A stretch of 64,000 nucleotides of DNA from an uncultured Flavihumibacter sp. (GCA_902168105.1 CABHOY010000019.1:124001-188000); one strand, 5' to 3'. Shown: positions 46,754-56,188, counted from the stretch's first letter. A program made the numbers and translations. The notes: generated by a model not told the origin, from the sequence alone.

Positions 46754-47130
46754 GGCGTATCATAAGCCGGTTTTTATAATCTGCTAAACCGGAATGACGG
46801 CACCAAATTAGGAAAAATTTTCAATTAAAAGCCAAAAACATTAGGGATTGACGTCAAAATATTACATATATACAACAAAGTGGTAATTTCATTATCTGTA
46901 TGAGCAGTGGTCGACAGATTAATTTAATAAATTAACAATGAATAAATTCCACATAAAAATAACAGATAATCTGTCATATCCTCCCTCCTTCCGTCACCCC
47001 TTATTAAACCCCGCCCGTTTCAGGCAGTCTACTTATATATACTCACGGCAGTTTATAGAAAAGATGACCGGGTCTGGCCCCTCCGGAAATCATCAGCGGG
47101 AACAGGGAGTATTTCACGTAAATCCAGTAT

Positions 47131-48138
47131 ATGAACATTCGCTACCACCTCACAGCATGCATCTTATGCCTGGCGATGACCTTTACGGCTTCCGCCCAGG
47201 AACAACAGGAACAGGATTCTACCGGTCTGCCAGGCGATAATTTCAGCTTGCAGGGCGCCCTCGACCTCTTTAAAAGATCAGCGTCCCCCGAAGAATTTGA
47301 AAAGCTCCTGAACGCTGAAGACAGCAAGATCAATAACCTCGACCTTAATGAAGATGGCAATACCGACTACGTCCGGGTCATCAATAAAAAAGAGAACGAC
47401 GTACAGGTATTCATCCTGCAGGCACTGGTCTCTTCTACAGAAAGCCAGGACATAGCCGTTATTGAACTGGAGAAAACAGGAGATAATAACGCCATTGTCC
47501 AGATCATTGGCGATGCCGACATCTATGGCGAGTCCGTCATTGCGGAACCGGAAGAAGAACCGGAAAACGCCTTTAACTACACCAGCGCCACCCATGGCCC
47601 AGCCGCCTCCTCACCGGAGGGCGTTATCGTAAACGTGTGGTTATGGCCCTGTGTACGCTATGTATATGCACCTGCTTACACCGTTTGGGTCTCCCCGTGG
47701 ACATGGGTAAGCCGTCCCGTATGGTATCACCCCTGGCGCCCCATGCCCTGGCATGTATACCGCCCTATCCGGTACACCTACGCACACAGATATGTGGTAG
47801 TGCCCGTTCGCAGGATCCCTCCTGCCCGCGTTATCTATCGCCCTGTAAGAACGACCTCCGTCACCGTCATTAACCGTAACAGAGTGGTTGTGAATAACTA
47901 CCGCACCACCAGAAGAGTTGAACGTGTTACACCTAACAGGACCAATAGCGGCGGTAGAAAAGCCCAGTCTTACACCCCCTCAAGAACTGACAGAAGCGGT
48001 GCTGTAAGAGGGGCCACCAGGGTGGACAGAACTACCCGGGGAGACAGGGGCACAAGAGTAAGCGGCAATCGCTCCGGCGGAAGGACCAATGGTAACCGCA
48101 CAGGAAGCACCCGTGGCAGGACAGGCAATCGCAATTAA
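47131..48138 (+). CDS. WP-rich secreted protein, paralog 1
   Basis: A 335-residue protein with a signal peptide (ends FTASAQ). Its first part holds QDSTGLPGDNFSLQGALDLF and a soluble domain with NNLDLNEDGNTDYVRVINKK, an EF-hand-like Asp-rich loop. Next is a Trp/Pro/Tyr/Arg-rich stretch (VWLWPCVRYVYAPAYTVW, then RPVWYHPWRPMPW), and the last 90 residues are a disordered Arg/Gly/Thr/Asn-rich tail. The same layout occurs in the next gene, 201 bp downstream. The tail is strongly basic and could bind anionic polymers or envelope material. I do not recognise the family beyond Bacteroidota envelope proteins of this kind. Confidence 0.75.
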   Translation: MNIRYHLTACILCLAMTFTASAQEQQEQDSTGLPGDNFSLQGALDLFKRSASPEEFEKLLNAEDSKINNLDLNEDGNTDYVRVINKKENDVQVFILQALVSSTESQDIAVIELEKTGDNNAIVQIIGDADIYGESVIAEPEEEPENAFNYTSATHGPAASSPEGVIVNVWLWPCVRYVYAPAYTVWVSPWTWVSRPVWYHPWRPMPWHVYRPIRYTYAHRYVVVPVRRIPPARVIYRPVRTTSVTVINRNRVVVNNYRTTRRVERVTPNRTNSGGRKAQSYTPSRTDRSGAVRGATRVDRTTRGDRGTRVSGNRSGGRTNGNRTGSTRGRTGNRN

Positions 48139-48187
48139 GCCGTCCGGCGGAAAAAGTTATCATAAACGGAAACTCCTCATTATAGTA

Positions 48188-48233
48188 AGGGGCTTGTAAT
48201 ATGTTGTTTCACAACAGTATATTACAAGCCCCT
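48188..48233 (+). terminator. Strong stem-loop after WP-rich paralog 1
   Basis: AGGGGCTTGTAATAT (48188-48202) pairs perfectly over 15 bp with ATATTACAAGCCCCT (48219-48233). No T-run follows directly, so it could be a terminator or an mRNA-stabilising hairpin. Confidence 0.65.
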
Positions 48234-48339
48234 CAAACGTTTTAAACCCACGCCCCTCCTAAATTCAAGCCACTCATATAATATTAATAAACTATTTGTA
48301 CATTCATCTTCGATTATCGATATACCAAACATTATTGTC

Positions 48340-49698
48340 ATGAAGATCAGCCATTCCCTACCTGCACTGTTCATATCCCTGCTACCGGTATTAAATGCCA
48401 GCGCCCAGGACCAGACTTCCCATCAACAACTTCAGGAACAACCTGACGAATGGGATGAGGCCAGCTGGTCGCCTCCCGACCAGGATTCCACCGGACTGCC
48501 CGGAGATAATTTCAGTCTGCAGGGCGCCCTTACCCTCTTTAAACAGGCTAATACCCCGGAAGAATTCGAAAAATTACTGAACACAGAAGCAAACAAGGTC
48601 AACAACCTTGACCTGAACGGGGACGGCAATATCGATTACCTGCGGGTGATCAATAAAAAACAGAACCAGGTCCAGCTTTTCATCATACAAGCGCTCGTAT
48701 CTAACCAGGAGAGCCAGGACATCGCTGTTATTGAGCTGGAAAAGACCAACGAAGGCACGGCCGTTATCCAGATAGCAGGCGATGAAGATATTTACGGGGA
48801 AACCACCCTCGCCGAACCGGTAGAACAGGCAGACAGCCTGTACTCCGCCGAAGACAATTCATTTGATTACACGCCATCCCGTTCGCATGGTCCCGCAGCA
48901 GACGCAGGCATTTCCAGGATAGCTCCTGCCGGCGTCATTGTGAACGTATGGTACTGGCCCTGCGTACGCCGGGTCTATGCGCCCGCCTATGTGGTATGGA
49001 CCTCTCCCTGGTCATGGATCAACCCGCCGGTATGGTGGAGACCATGGCGCCCTATGCCGGTCTATGCCTATCGTCCGGTGTGCCAGCATTACAGGTATGG
49101 ATATGCCTATGCTCCGATCAGAAGGATCCCCCCTGCCAGAGGAATGTACTATCCTGTAAGGACGTATTCCGGTATGGTTTACAGCCGCAACCGGGTGGTG
49201 ATGACGAACTATCGTTCCACCAGGGCAGACCGTGGCCGGTATTCCGGGTACAACGGTGGCAGGTACAATGGGTCCAACAGAAATGGCTACTACGGCGGCA
49301 GAAATAACTATAATGGTTACCGGAACGGTTACAGGGATAATTATGGCAGGAACAACAGCCGGCCAGGCGGACGTCCCGGTTACTATGACAATAACAATGG
49401 CGGCCGCCCTCAAAGTGGTGGCAGACCGTCCGGAAATTATCAGCCTACCCCAAGAGGCGGCAACTCCCAGAATGGAGGAAGACCATCCGGTAACTACCAG
49501 CCTAATCAGGGAAGTGGTAACTCCCAGAGTGGTACCAGACCATCCGGCGGATACCAGCCTACCCCAAGAGGTGGCAGCTCCCAGAGTGGAGTAAGGCCAC
49601 AGGGCAATTATCAGCCGAGTCCCAGAAGTAACAGCTCGTCAGGCGGTAGAACCAGCACCACCCGTGGTGAAAGAGGCAGCCGTACCAGGGGAATTTAG
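48340..49698 (+). CDS. WP-rich secreted protein with repeat tail, paralog 2
   Basis: A 452-residue protein with signal peptide (ends LNASAQ). It shares with paralog 1 the segment QDSTGLPGDNFSLQGAL, the NNLDLNGDGNIDYLRVINKK loop, the VIVNVWYWPCVRRVYAPAYV block and the RPWRPMP stretch. The C-terminal 180 residues are low complexity: first Tyr/Asn/Gly/Arg-rich, then four copies of a 19-residue unit like SGGRPSGNYQPTPRGGNSQ, encoded by 57-bp DNA repeats at 49414-49638. The tail is basic. Such length-variable tails suggest a surface or matrix role. It was probably formed by duplication of the preceding gene. Confidence 0.75.
   Translation: MKISHSLPALFISLLPVLNASAQDQTSHQQLQEQPDEWDEASWSPPDQDSTGLPGDNFSLQGALTLFKQANTPEEFEKLLNTEANKVNNLDLNGDGNIDYLRVINKKQNQVQLFIIQALVSNQESQDIAVIELEKTNEGTAVIQIAGDEDIYGETTLAEPVEQADSLYSAEDNSFDYTPSRSHGPAADAGISRIAPAGVIVNVWYWPCVRRVYAPAYVVWTSPWSWINPPVWWRPWRPMPVYAYRPVCQHYRYGYAYAPIRRIPPARGMYYPVRTYSGMVYSRNRVVMTNYRSTRADRGRYSGYNGGRYNGSNRNGYYGGRNNYNGYRNGYRDNYGRNNSRPGGRPGYYDNNNGGRPQSGGRPSGNYQPTPRGGNSQNGGRPSGNYQPNQGSGNSQSGTRPSGGYQPTPRGGSSQSGVRPQGNYQPSPRSNSSSGGRTSTTRGERGSRTRGI
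49414..49638 (+). repeat. 57-bp coding tandem repeats, about four copies
   Basis: Units start at 49414, 49471, 49528 and 49585; the last is 54 bp long. Each encodes a Gly/Pro/Ser/Asn/Gln-rich unit with the shared core RPSGNYQP. Copy number may vary between strains by slippage. Confidence 0.8.
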
Positions 49699-50091
49699 TA
49701 ATTTTAGACAAGTGCTTTTTTGCTCATGAGCTGTAAAGCCAATCCTGATCCTCAATATAAAACTGTAAAGTTTTTCTGTATTAAGACAAGTACCGGTTAG
49801 ATAACGCTTAGATAACGCTAATCCTACGTTAATCCTACGTTCATGAACGTAGGATTAACGTAGGATTAGCGTTATCTAAGCGTTATCTAAGCAGAATCTG
49901 GTTGATTACTTCCCTGTTTTTTAAGTCCGTCATATATCCCCTACCTACCGGTCACACCGGCAGTTTTACTTATTTTTAACCCACTTCCCAGATATTTTAA
50001 ACAGATATTGTAAGTTTCCGGCTGGCTGGTATACTAATGAATAAAGACCCCGTGACGAACAGGCGTTTTAAATAAAAAAGAAGCATGAGTA
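49699..50091. other. 393-bp intergenic region containing a giant palindrome
   Basis: This lies between paralog 2 and the sigma factor gene on the same strand. It contains the 94-bp palindrome at 49797-49890 and otherwise no gene or motif I can support. Confidence 0.6.
49797..49890. repeat. Perfect 94-bp palindrome made of 11-bp tandem units
   Basis: Each arm is 47 bp and fully complementary to the other with no spacer; the centre is TCA/TGA at 49843/49844. Each arm is two copies of TTAGATAACGC, then two copies of TAATCCTACGT, then TCA. It could act as a very strong RNA hairpin or as an array of protein sites on one DNA face. Confidence 0.95.
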
Positions 50092-50583
50092 ATGACCAAA
50101 GCTGACTTTCTGGATCATACCCTTCCGCACCAGGGAATAATTTTTAAAGTAGTGAATATCTATGCAGATCACAAAGAGGATAAAGAAGACCTTCTGCAGG
50201 AGATATGGTTACAACTATGGTTGTCTTTTCCCCGCTTCCGGTTTCAGAGCAAAGTATCTACATGGATGTACCAGGTAGCATTAAATACTGCCCTGACCTA
50301 CTCCAGAAAATCTGCCACCAGGAACAAACATCTCCGCAATGTGGCGGCGCCTTCGACAGATGATGATGAAAACACGCAACACGAACAGGAGCGCTTACTG
50401 TGGGAAATGATACGCTCGCTCCCAAAAGCAGACAAAGCACTGATCCTGTTATATATCGAAGGTATGAGTTACCGGGAGATCTCGGAGATCACCGGCGACT
50501 CCGAGAACAATGTCGGCGTTAAGCTGAACCGTATCAGGCAGAAATTAAAAGATCTCCTTACACGTACTAAAATTCAACAATAA
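50092..50583 (+). CDS. ECF-type RNA polymerase sigma factor
   Basis: A 163-residue sigma-70 family factor with region 2 (NIYADHKEDKEDLLQEIWLQLWLSFPRF, with STWMYQVALNTAL) and region 4 (LPKADKALILLYIEGMSYREISEITGDSENNVGVKLNRIRQKL). A large ECF subgroup is common in Bacteroidota. The stop codon overlaps the next start by one base (TAATG), as in sigma/anti-sigma pairs. The start at 50092 is chosen because an ATG at 50085 is out of frame. Confidence 0.92.
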   Translation: MTKADFLDHTLPHQGIIFKVVNIYADHKEDKEDLLQEIWLQLWLSFPRFRFQSKVSTWMYQVALNTALTYSRKSATRNKHLRNVAAPSTDDDENTQHEQERLLWEMIRSLPKADKALILLYIEGMSYREISEITGDSENNVGVKLNRIRQKLKDLLTRTKIQQ

Positions 50584-51173
50584 TGGAACCACTGGACGAG
50601 CTGGACAACCTGTTGAAGGGGGCTTCCGGAGAAGATAATAAGGAATTACTTACAGGTCAATCCGTGAGCAGGATGATAGACGAAAGATTAATTGAGACCA
50701 GGAAAAAATTAGCATCCACATTTAGAAAAGAGATCAGACTCATTATCATAGGTTTACTTTTCATGTTCTTTTCTGTAACGCTGAGCATTGCTTCCGGAAA
50801 CCCGGACAAAGGCGATATGATAAGGACCCTGATCTATGTGGGTACAATACTTTATCTGCTTGTTTGCCTGTTCTTATTTATAAGACTAATGCGCTTGTCG
50901 CTTTTGCAAAAAGGCACGCATATCAGGGATTATGTAACAGAAATTTACAAAAAAACAAAAAGTGCACTGCACGTATATCTCTGGATATCCAATGTCACAG
51001 GAATAGCAATGATAGCCGCACTCCTGGTATCCTTCAGCGTAAGCTGGCGCACGACCCTTTTTGTGACAATACCATGGGGCATTGCGCTGCATTATATCAA
51101 CATCTGGTATATAAGAAAACGATTCGGAGAGAGACTCGAAGGAATGAAAGCACTGACTGAAGCATTCAATTAA
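50583..51173 (+). CDS. Membrane protein coupled to the sigma factor (candidate anti-sigma)
   Basis: A 196-residue protein: a cytoplasmic N-terminal 55 residues (MEPLDELDNLLKGASGE...), then two hydrophobic segments at about 55-75 and 85-105, a basic loop, and two more at about 135-155 and 160-175. It lacks a zinc anti-sigma motif. Its coding overlap with the ECF sigma gene and its topology make an anti-sigma or accessory role likely, but this is by context only. Confidence 0.72.
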   Translation: MEPLDELDNLLKGASGEDNKELLTGQSVSRMIDERLIETRKKLASTFRKEIRLIIIGLLFMFFSVTLSIASGNPDKGDMIRTLIYVGTILYLLVCLFLFIRLMRLSLLQKGTHIRDYVTEIYKKTKSALHVYLWISNVTGIAMIAALLVSFSVSWRTTLFVTIPWGIALHYINIWYIRKRFGERLEGMKALTEAFN

Positions 51174-51176
51174 TTA

Positions 51177-51212
51177 AGAGAAAGCCGCTCCGTTGTAACG
51201 AAGCGGCTCTCT
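51177..51212 (+). terminator. Hairpin after the sigma operon
   Basis: AGAG-AAAGCCGCT...AGCGGCT-CTCT folds into a GC-rich stem with a loop around CCGTTGTAACGA. It lies between convergent genes. Confidence 0.75.
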
Positions 51213-51228
51213 CTGCTATTATAGTCAT

Positions 51229-54200
51229 TTATGTCTTCTTTGCTTTTCCCAGCCCTACTTTAAAGTTATCCGGAGTACCTGATACTTTAATATTCATGAA
51301 ACGCACCTTTTTGTCCTTATCACGGTATTCAATCGCATCTACCTGGTCAGTATCCACTTCTTCCCTCTTTTTGCCAAAAAGGGACTGAAAACCTACCTGT
51401 GTAACCATCTTCAATGGTATACGCATGTAGTATTCCATCTTCATATCCAGCGATTGCTTACCGGAGATCTCCATAAAGCCCAGAGACGAGTTGATATTCA
51501 TTGTCGGGATATCAAGCACACCGTTTTTCAGGGTCAGTTTATTTTTCAGGGTATCGAAGCGGATCATGTTCAGGTTCTTGTCTTTGAAGTAACCGGCCAT
51601 TGCCTGCATAGGTGCAAAGTTGATCAGGCTTCCGTTCCTGATATCAAGGTCCAGTTGAGCCTCACAATCGTCAATAATAGGCGTAAGGTCCGGATGCATC
51701 AGGATACGGCTTTTGATCTGGCCGTTAAGGCGCCCTTTCACGTTCTTGTTGATCACATAATCCTGTCCGAAGTGATCAAGTTTCAGCATCAGCTTTTCGA
51801 TATTCACATCGAAGGCCCTGATCCTGCTGCGGAAATAGATCTTTTTAGGGTCTGCGCCATTGAAATGACCTTTCATACCTATCTCGCCTTCTGCAACGCC
51901 CATTCCCAGTGTATCCAGGTAAATGTGCTGATTGGTCGTCATACGGACGTTACTGGTGATGTTCTTCAGCCACAGGCGATGATATTTTATCCTGCCGATA
52001 TTGACAGTAGCACGGAAGTCAATGAATGGCACAGTGAAGATGTTGAAGCCACTGGAATGACTGGTGTCTTTGATCACAGTACGGGTTACCGCCGGTGCTG
52101 CAACTACGGTTTCCTCATCTTCATTTGCTGTCAGTTTATAGTTGGTCAGCTGGTCGAGGTCAAGGTTCCTGGAAGTGAACTGCAGGAAGTTTTCTTTCTT
52201 ACGCTTCACGGAATCTTTACCCATGTACAAACGCATGCTTACATCAAAGTCCGTTTTACCGATACGCCCTGTGAGGGTGTCTAGTTTCAGGAATTTATCA
52301 GCACCCACCTTCACAGTACCTTTTATGCTGTCAACTTTGATCTTATGTTCCTGCAGTTCTGCAGAGACATTGGCCAGTTTTATCTTAGCAAATTTGAACA
52401 CAGAGTCATAACGAAGATCAGTTTTTGAACGTAGCCATATACCGGTAGCCACTTCATGCTGATAGTCTTTCGGTACATAGGTACGGCTGATAGGTCCCAG
52501 TACGTCTTTCATTGCCAGGCGTTTCGATTTCAGGTCAAATGCGATCTGTGTCTTTCCTCTCTTTACCTGGTCGAACCAAAGCTGATAGTTGATCACACGG
52601 CCGCTGAAAAGGATATCGCTGCTGTCGATCATACCACCGAAGTTCCGCAGTAACAGGGCGGTATCGTTGATATTGAGCTCTGCTCCAAAATCATGGAAGG
52701 CATGCGGATATTCCTTGAAGCTCGCATACAGTTTCTCCAATTTGAACTTGCCTTTAGGCAATGGAGCAGGGTGCTGTAGTTCTTTTACAGAAGTTTCCAG
52801 CGACAACCCGATATTGAACCCGTATATTTCTTCCTTTGCTTTCTTTGCTATAACAGAATCATATGACAAAAGCTCTTTCAGGATCATCTTCTTACTACGT
52901 GCATTGAATGTTACCTGCACCGGCTTTTCCTGCTGATGGAACAGGGCGGGCAGGTCACTCAGGGAGCCATTCATCGCAAAGTCAGAATTGCCGAAATAGA
53001 AGGAAAGCGTATCGAGTTTTACGAAGCCGTTCTTCATATCCGCATGCAGGTTCAGGTTATGAATGATATGCGGATAGTTGGGAATACGGAAGGTCAGGTC
53101 ACTTACTCTCAGTTCGCTCTGAATACCTTCTTTCAGTTTACCCATGGATGCTTCCGGCACGGTCATGTCCACCAGCTCGTTAAAGTCCATTTTCAGGCTG
53201 ATATGGCCAGTCAGACGCTGCAGGTCGGCTATACCCAAAAAGGCGCCGATAAACTCCAGCTGCAGGTCAGAATTGATCTGCATGATCATTTTAGGATCGG
53301 TGAAGTCCTTCATGACAAAATTGGCCTTGAAGACACCTTTCTCAGGACGGGCGCTTACACTTAACAGATGCAGTTCCGAGGTTTTCAGGGAATGTCCTGC
53401 GCCATTTGTATAGAAACCCTTGAAGCCCAGGGAATCGATCTTTTTATTGGCTTTTTCATTGAGCAGCCAGCCGTTCTCACAGCCGAAGTTGATCTTTATC
53501 AGCGGCATCTGATCGCCGCCAAGCTTTCCTTTGATGATACCGTCAAAATAAAGACGGCCGTCATAACGGAACTGCTTCATTTGCTCCATAGCCGATGCGG
53601 GGACAAATGATACTAACTGGTCAATGTCAGGCCTGTCTCCTTTCACTTTAAAGTCAACGTTATTACCATTTTTCAGGTCCGCTGTTCCTGTAATGCTGAA
53701 ACTGGCGTCTTCCAGTTTGAGGCCGCCTACAGGCAGGCTAACAAACTGCCGTTGCTGATCGTATGTCAGCTGCAGGTCCAGTTTCACATGTTTGTTCCTG
53801 AACAGGGAAGTATCTGTCGGGGTGGTATAGTCAGCGATCATTGATCCCTCCAGGTCAGCAAAAATGTTGACGCTATCGGCGCGGAAAGCAGTTTTTATCT
53901 TGTCTATATGGGTATTTACGTGCTGACCGCTTTGCTTATCAGAAAAAGCGATGTCCAGGTCCCTTAACACGATCTTTTTGATATCGAGGTCGAGAGAGGC
54001 GGATTCGGTTTCGGTAGTAGTGACCGTGTCCTGCTGGATCCTGTTAGCCTCTACAATGTTGAGGTTACCATTTACATCCCTTACCAGGTCAAGATGCCCT
54101 TTTTTAAGCAATATAACCTTGACGTTATACTTCTGCCGGAGTATATCTGGCAGGCTGAACCCTACATACAGCTTTTCAAGCTGGTACATGGGTCTGCCGG

Positions 54201-54456
54201 TCTTTTGCTTTGTGGCGAAGAACCGGACATTTTTCAGGCCTATTGAGATGTAGGGGAAATTCTGAAAAGGAGATATGGTACTGCCTTCAATGACCAGTTC
54301 GCCCGGCAACTGTTTATTCAATTCCTTGATAGCGAGGTTAATGAGGCGTTGCTGTTGTGAATACAGTACACCCACGGCGATACCCACCAGTACTATCAGG
54401 ATAACAATAGGTATTAAAACAATCCGAAAAATCCTCTTTCGCATCTTGCCAGTCAT
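51229..54456 (-). CDS. AsmA-like protein
   Basis: A 1075-residue protein from the ATG at 54456 (a longer frame to 54492 adds 12 residues). A single hydrophobic helix near the N-terminus (IVLIPIVILIVLVGIAVGVL) anchors a huge periplasmic region beginning LINLAIKELNKQLPGELVIEG with NFPYISIGLKNVRF, typical of AsmA/TamB-like bridge proteins built from repeated beta strands. The C-terminal 250 residues hold an AsmA_2-type end (YFKDKNLNMIRFDTLKNKLT, GILDIPTMNINSSLGFMEISGKQS). In E. coli relatives, such proteins move phospholipids between inner and outer membranes; an envelope-lipid role is likely here. Confidence 0.88.
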   Translation of the reverse strand: MTGKMRKRIFRIVLIPIVILIVLVGIAVGVLYSQQQRLINLAIKELNKQLPGELVIEGSTISPFQNFPYISIGLKNVRFFATKQKTGRPMYQLEKLYVGFSLPDILRQKYNVKVILLKKGHLDLVRDVNGNLNIVEANRIQQDTVTTTETESASLDLDIKKIVLRDLDIAFSDKQSGQHVNTHIDKIKTAFRADSVNIFADLEGSMIADYTTPTDTSLFRNKHVKLDLQLTYDQQRQFVSLPVGGLKLEDASFSITGTADLKNGNNVDFKVKGDRPDIDQLVSFVPASAMEQMKQFRYDGRLYFDGIIKGKLGGDQMPLIKINFGCENGWLLNEKANKKIDSLGFKGFYTNGAGHSLKTSELHLLSVSARPEKGVFKANFVMKDFTDPKMIMQINSDLQLEFIGAFLGIADLQRLTGHISLKMDFNELVDMTVPEASMGKLKEGIQSELRVSDLTFRIPNYPHIIHNLNLHADMKNGFVKLDTLSFYFGNSDFAMNGSLSDLPALFHQQEKPVQVTFNARSKKMILKELLSYDSVIAKKAKEEIYGFNIGLSLETSVKELQHPAPLPKGKFKLEKLYASFKEYPHAFHDFGAELNINDTALLLRNFGGMIDSSDILFSGRVINYQLWFDQVKRGKTQIAFDLKSKRLAMKDVLGPISRTYVPKDYQHEVATGIWLRSKTDLRYDSVFKFAKIKLANVSAELQEHKIKVDSIKGTVKVGADKFLKLDTLTGRIGKTDFDVSMRLYMGKDSVKRKKENFLQFTSRNLDLDQLTNYKLTANEDEETVVAAPAVTRTVIKDTSHSSGFNIFTVPFIDFRATVNIGRIKYHRLWLKNITSNVRMTTNQHIYLDTLGMGVAEGEIGMKGHFNGADPKKIYFRSRIRAFDVNIEKLMLKLDHFGQDYVINKNVKGRLNGQIKSRILMHPDLTPIIDDCEAQLDLDIRNGSLINFAPMQAMAGYFKDKNLNMIRFDTLKNKLTLKNGVLDIPTMNINSSLGFMEISGKQSLDMKMEYYMRIPLKMVTQVGFQSLFGKKREEVDTDQVDAIEYRDKDKKVRFMNIKVSGTPDNFKVGLGKAKKT

Positions 54457-54614
54457 GGTGTTGAGACTTGTCTTAAGTGATAATAACGGCAAAAATAGAA
54501 ACCACCCCTATAAAATAAAAATATTTTATATGTACACTCCTATTCTGGCGACGAATCAGTAAAAAATACCATAATTCAGGCGAATACCACCACAGCCACA
54601 GGTAAGGTTTGTGG

Positions 54615-54622
54615 TACCTTTG
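54615..54622 (+). promoter_or_regulatory. Candidate TAnnTTTG promoter element for the DUF983 gene
   Basis: TACCTTTG matches the -7 consensus exactly, 22 bp before the ATG at 54645. Confidence 0.45.
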
Positions 54623-54644
54623 AGATGTCCAAATAACATATTTT

Positions 54645-55070
54645 ATGTGTGCAGCTAAATTCGAAAACAAGCCTAATCTGATGGGCAGCATACTACAGAA
54701 CAGGTGCCCAGCCTGTCGCAAAGGAAAAATATTCACATCTGATAACGCGTATAACCTGAAGCACTTTACCGAGATGAACGATCATTGTCCGGTATGTGGG
54801 GAAGATTTTGAGAGAGAAATAGGGTTTTACTATGGTACGAGCTATGTCAGCTATGCGCTGACTGTGGCATTCAGCGTGGCGACATTTATCGCCTGGTGGG
54901 TGATCATCGGGTTTTCCTTATACGATGACCGCATGATCTGGTGGCTGGGTGTTAATGGCGTATTGCTGGTGTTACTGCAACCGCCTATTATGCGGATCTC
55001 CCGGACAATATGGCTGGCATTCTTCGTACGGTACAAACCAGCCACACGTGCGCTGGCGTATAAGGTATAA
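54645..55070 (+). CDS. DUF983 membrane protein with zinc-ribbon
   Basis: A 141-residue protein with two CPxC pairs (NRCPACRKGKIF and DHCPVCGEDFEREIGFYYG) forming a probable zinc ribbon, followed by two hydrophobic helices (YALTVAFSVATFIAWWVIIGF and GVNGVLLVLLQPPIM). This matches DUF983, a family of unknown function. Divergent from the AsmA gene; a TAnnTTTG element lies 22 bp upstream. A hairpin at 55120-55148 closes the unit. Confidence 0.85.
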   Translation: MCAAKFENKPNLMGSILQNRCPACRKGKIFTSDNAYNLKHFTEMNDHCPVCGEDFEREIGFYYGTSYVSYALTVAFSVATFIAWWVIIGFSLYDDRMIWWLGVNGVLLVLLQPPIMRISRTIWLAFFVRYKPATRALAYKV

Positions 55071-55119
55071 ATGTTAAGATCATATCATTTTTACTGGTCT
55101 ACCTAAATCATATCCTAAG

Positions 55120-55148
55120 GCCGGATCCTTTACCAGTAAGGGTCCGGC
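55120..55148 (+). terminator. Hairpin after the DUF983 gene
   Basis: GCCGGA-t-CCTT pairs with AAGG-g-TCCGGC (one wobble) and is followed by an AT-rich stretch TATTTTATT. Confidence 0.7.
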
Positions 55149-55360
55149 TATTTTATTAGAACTCCGGCAGAACAGCGGTAGAACAAGCAGAGGAGACGCG
55201 TAGAAGAAGCAGTATAGAAACAGGGAAGGGAAAACAAGCCCTTTCTGATAGTATTTTATCCTCTCCATTGAGCTTTATACGACAATAAATTTGAGCTGCT
55301 AACGAAAACAGTGCAATCCCTTTATCCCCATCTTTGCATTGTCAAACAGCTCAAACAGAA

Positions 55361-56173
55361 ATGAAAAAGGAACTAGTTGCGAACAAAAAGCTACCCGGCC
55401 TGGTCTATTCACACCTGGCAAAAACGAAGATCGTTGGCGAACAGTTTATCATAGAACATGGGTTGTGTTATATCGTATCTGGTTATCTGAAAGCAGCTGA
55501 TTCGGATTCGACCAAAACTTTTGCTCCCGGAGATATGCTGTTCTACAGAAAGAACTTCCTCTCCAAATTTACCAAGCAGCCCGAAGAAAGCCTAGACTTC
55601 AGATCCATCACTGTTGTATTTGACAAAGAGACCCTGACACAGTTTAGTGAACAATACGGTATTACCTGCGAAGCGCCTTTTGAAAATAAAAGTGCAGTGC
55701 TCAAACTTGAGCGCAATATCCTACTGGAGAATTACTTTAAAACACTGACTCCCTATTTCGATACTTCCCTGCCGGAAAACCTGATCAAACTCAAAAGACA
55801 GGAAGCCTTGATGCTACTACTACAGGTCAATCCGCAGCTGAAAGATATCCTGTTCCAGTTTGACCAGCCCGATAAGATCGATCTGGAAGCTTTCATGCAG
55901 CAGCATTTCCGGTTTAACGTCGAAATGAAAAGGTTTGCCTATATGTCGGGCAGAAGTCTGGCCACCTTTAAGAGGGATTTTGAAAAAGTGTTCCATACTA
56001 CGCCCAGCCGCTGGCTGTTGAAACGCAGGCTGGAAGAAGCACATTACCTGATCAGTGAAGAAAAGAAACGTCCCTCTGATGTTTACTATGAAGTAGGCTT
56101 CGAAACCTTCTCCCATTTCTCCTATGCCTTCAAACAACTTTACGGTATAAATCCGTCGGGTATCCAACAATAA
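55361..56173 (+). CDS. AraC-family transcriptional regulator
   Basis: A 270-residue regulator from the ATG at 55361 (MKKELVANKKLPGLVYSH). Residues of about 1-160 form a cupin-like sensor part (FIIEHGLCYIVSGYLKAAD, FAPGDMLFYRKN). The last 100 residues are the AraC DNA-binding domain with two helix-turn-helix units (MKRFAYMSGRSLATFKRDFE and PSDVYYEVGFETFSHFSYAF). It is followed 15 bp later by an SDR gene, the probable target or operon partner. Confidence 0.9.
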   Translation: MKKELVANKKLPGLVYSHLAKTKIVGEQFIIEHGLCYIVSGYLKAADSDSTKTFAPGDMLFYRKNFLSKFTKQPEESLDFRSITVVFDKETLTQFSEQYGITCEAPFENKSAVLKLERNILLENYFKTLTPYFDTSLPENLIKLKRQEALMLLLQVNPQLKDILFQFDQPDKIDLEAFMQQHFRFNVEMKRFAYMSGRSLATFKRDFEKVFHTTPSRWLLKRRLEEAHYLISEEKKRPSDVYYEVGFETFSHFSYAFKQLYGINPSGIQQ

Positions 56174-56188
56174 AAAACACCAGATAAA

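Noticed and set aside
46938..47240. A 100-codon frame upstream of and overlapping the first WP-rich gene
   Set aside because: Composition is irregular, it overlaps the well-supported gene out of frame, and it has no signal or domain; most likely noise.
49414..49638. Tandem 57-bp repeats as a non-coding satellite or CRISPR
   Set aside because: They stay in frame within an expressed-looking secreted protein and encode a regular 19-residue unit.
49797..49890. CRISPR array or transposon inverted repeat ends for the large palindrome
   Set aside because: There are no spacers of unique sequence, no cas gene, no transposase and no target-site duplication; the units are contiguous and symmetric.
51454..52284. 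A 276-codon antisense frame inside the AsmA gene
   Set aside because: The opposite strand codes for a clear AsmA-like protein; the long antisense frame is a codon-usage shadow.
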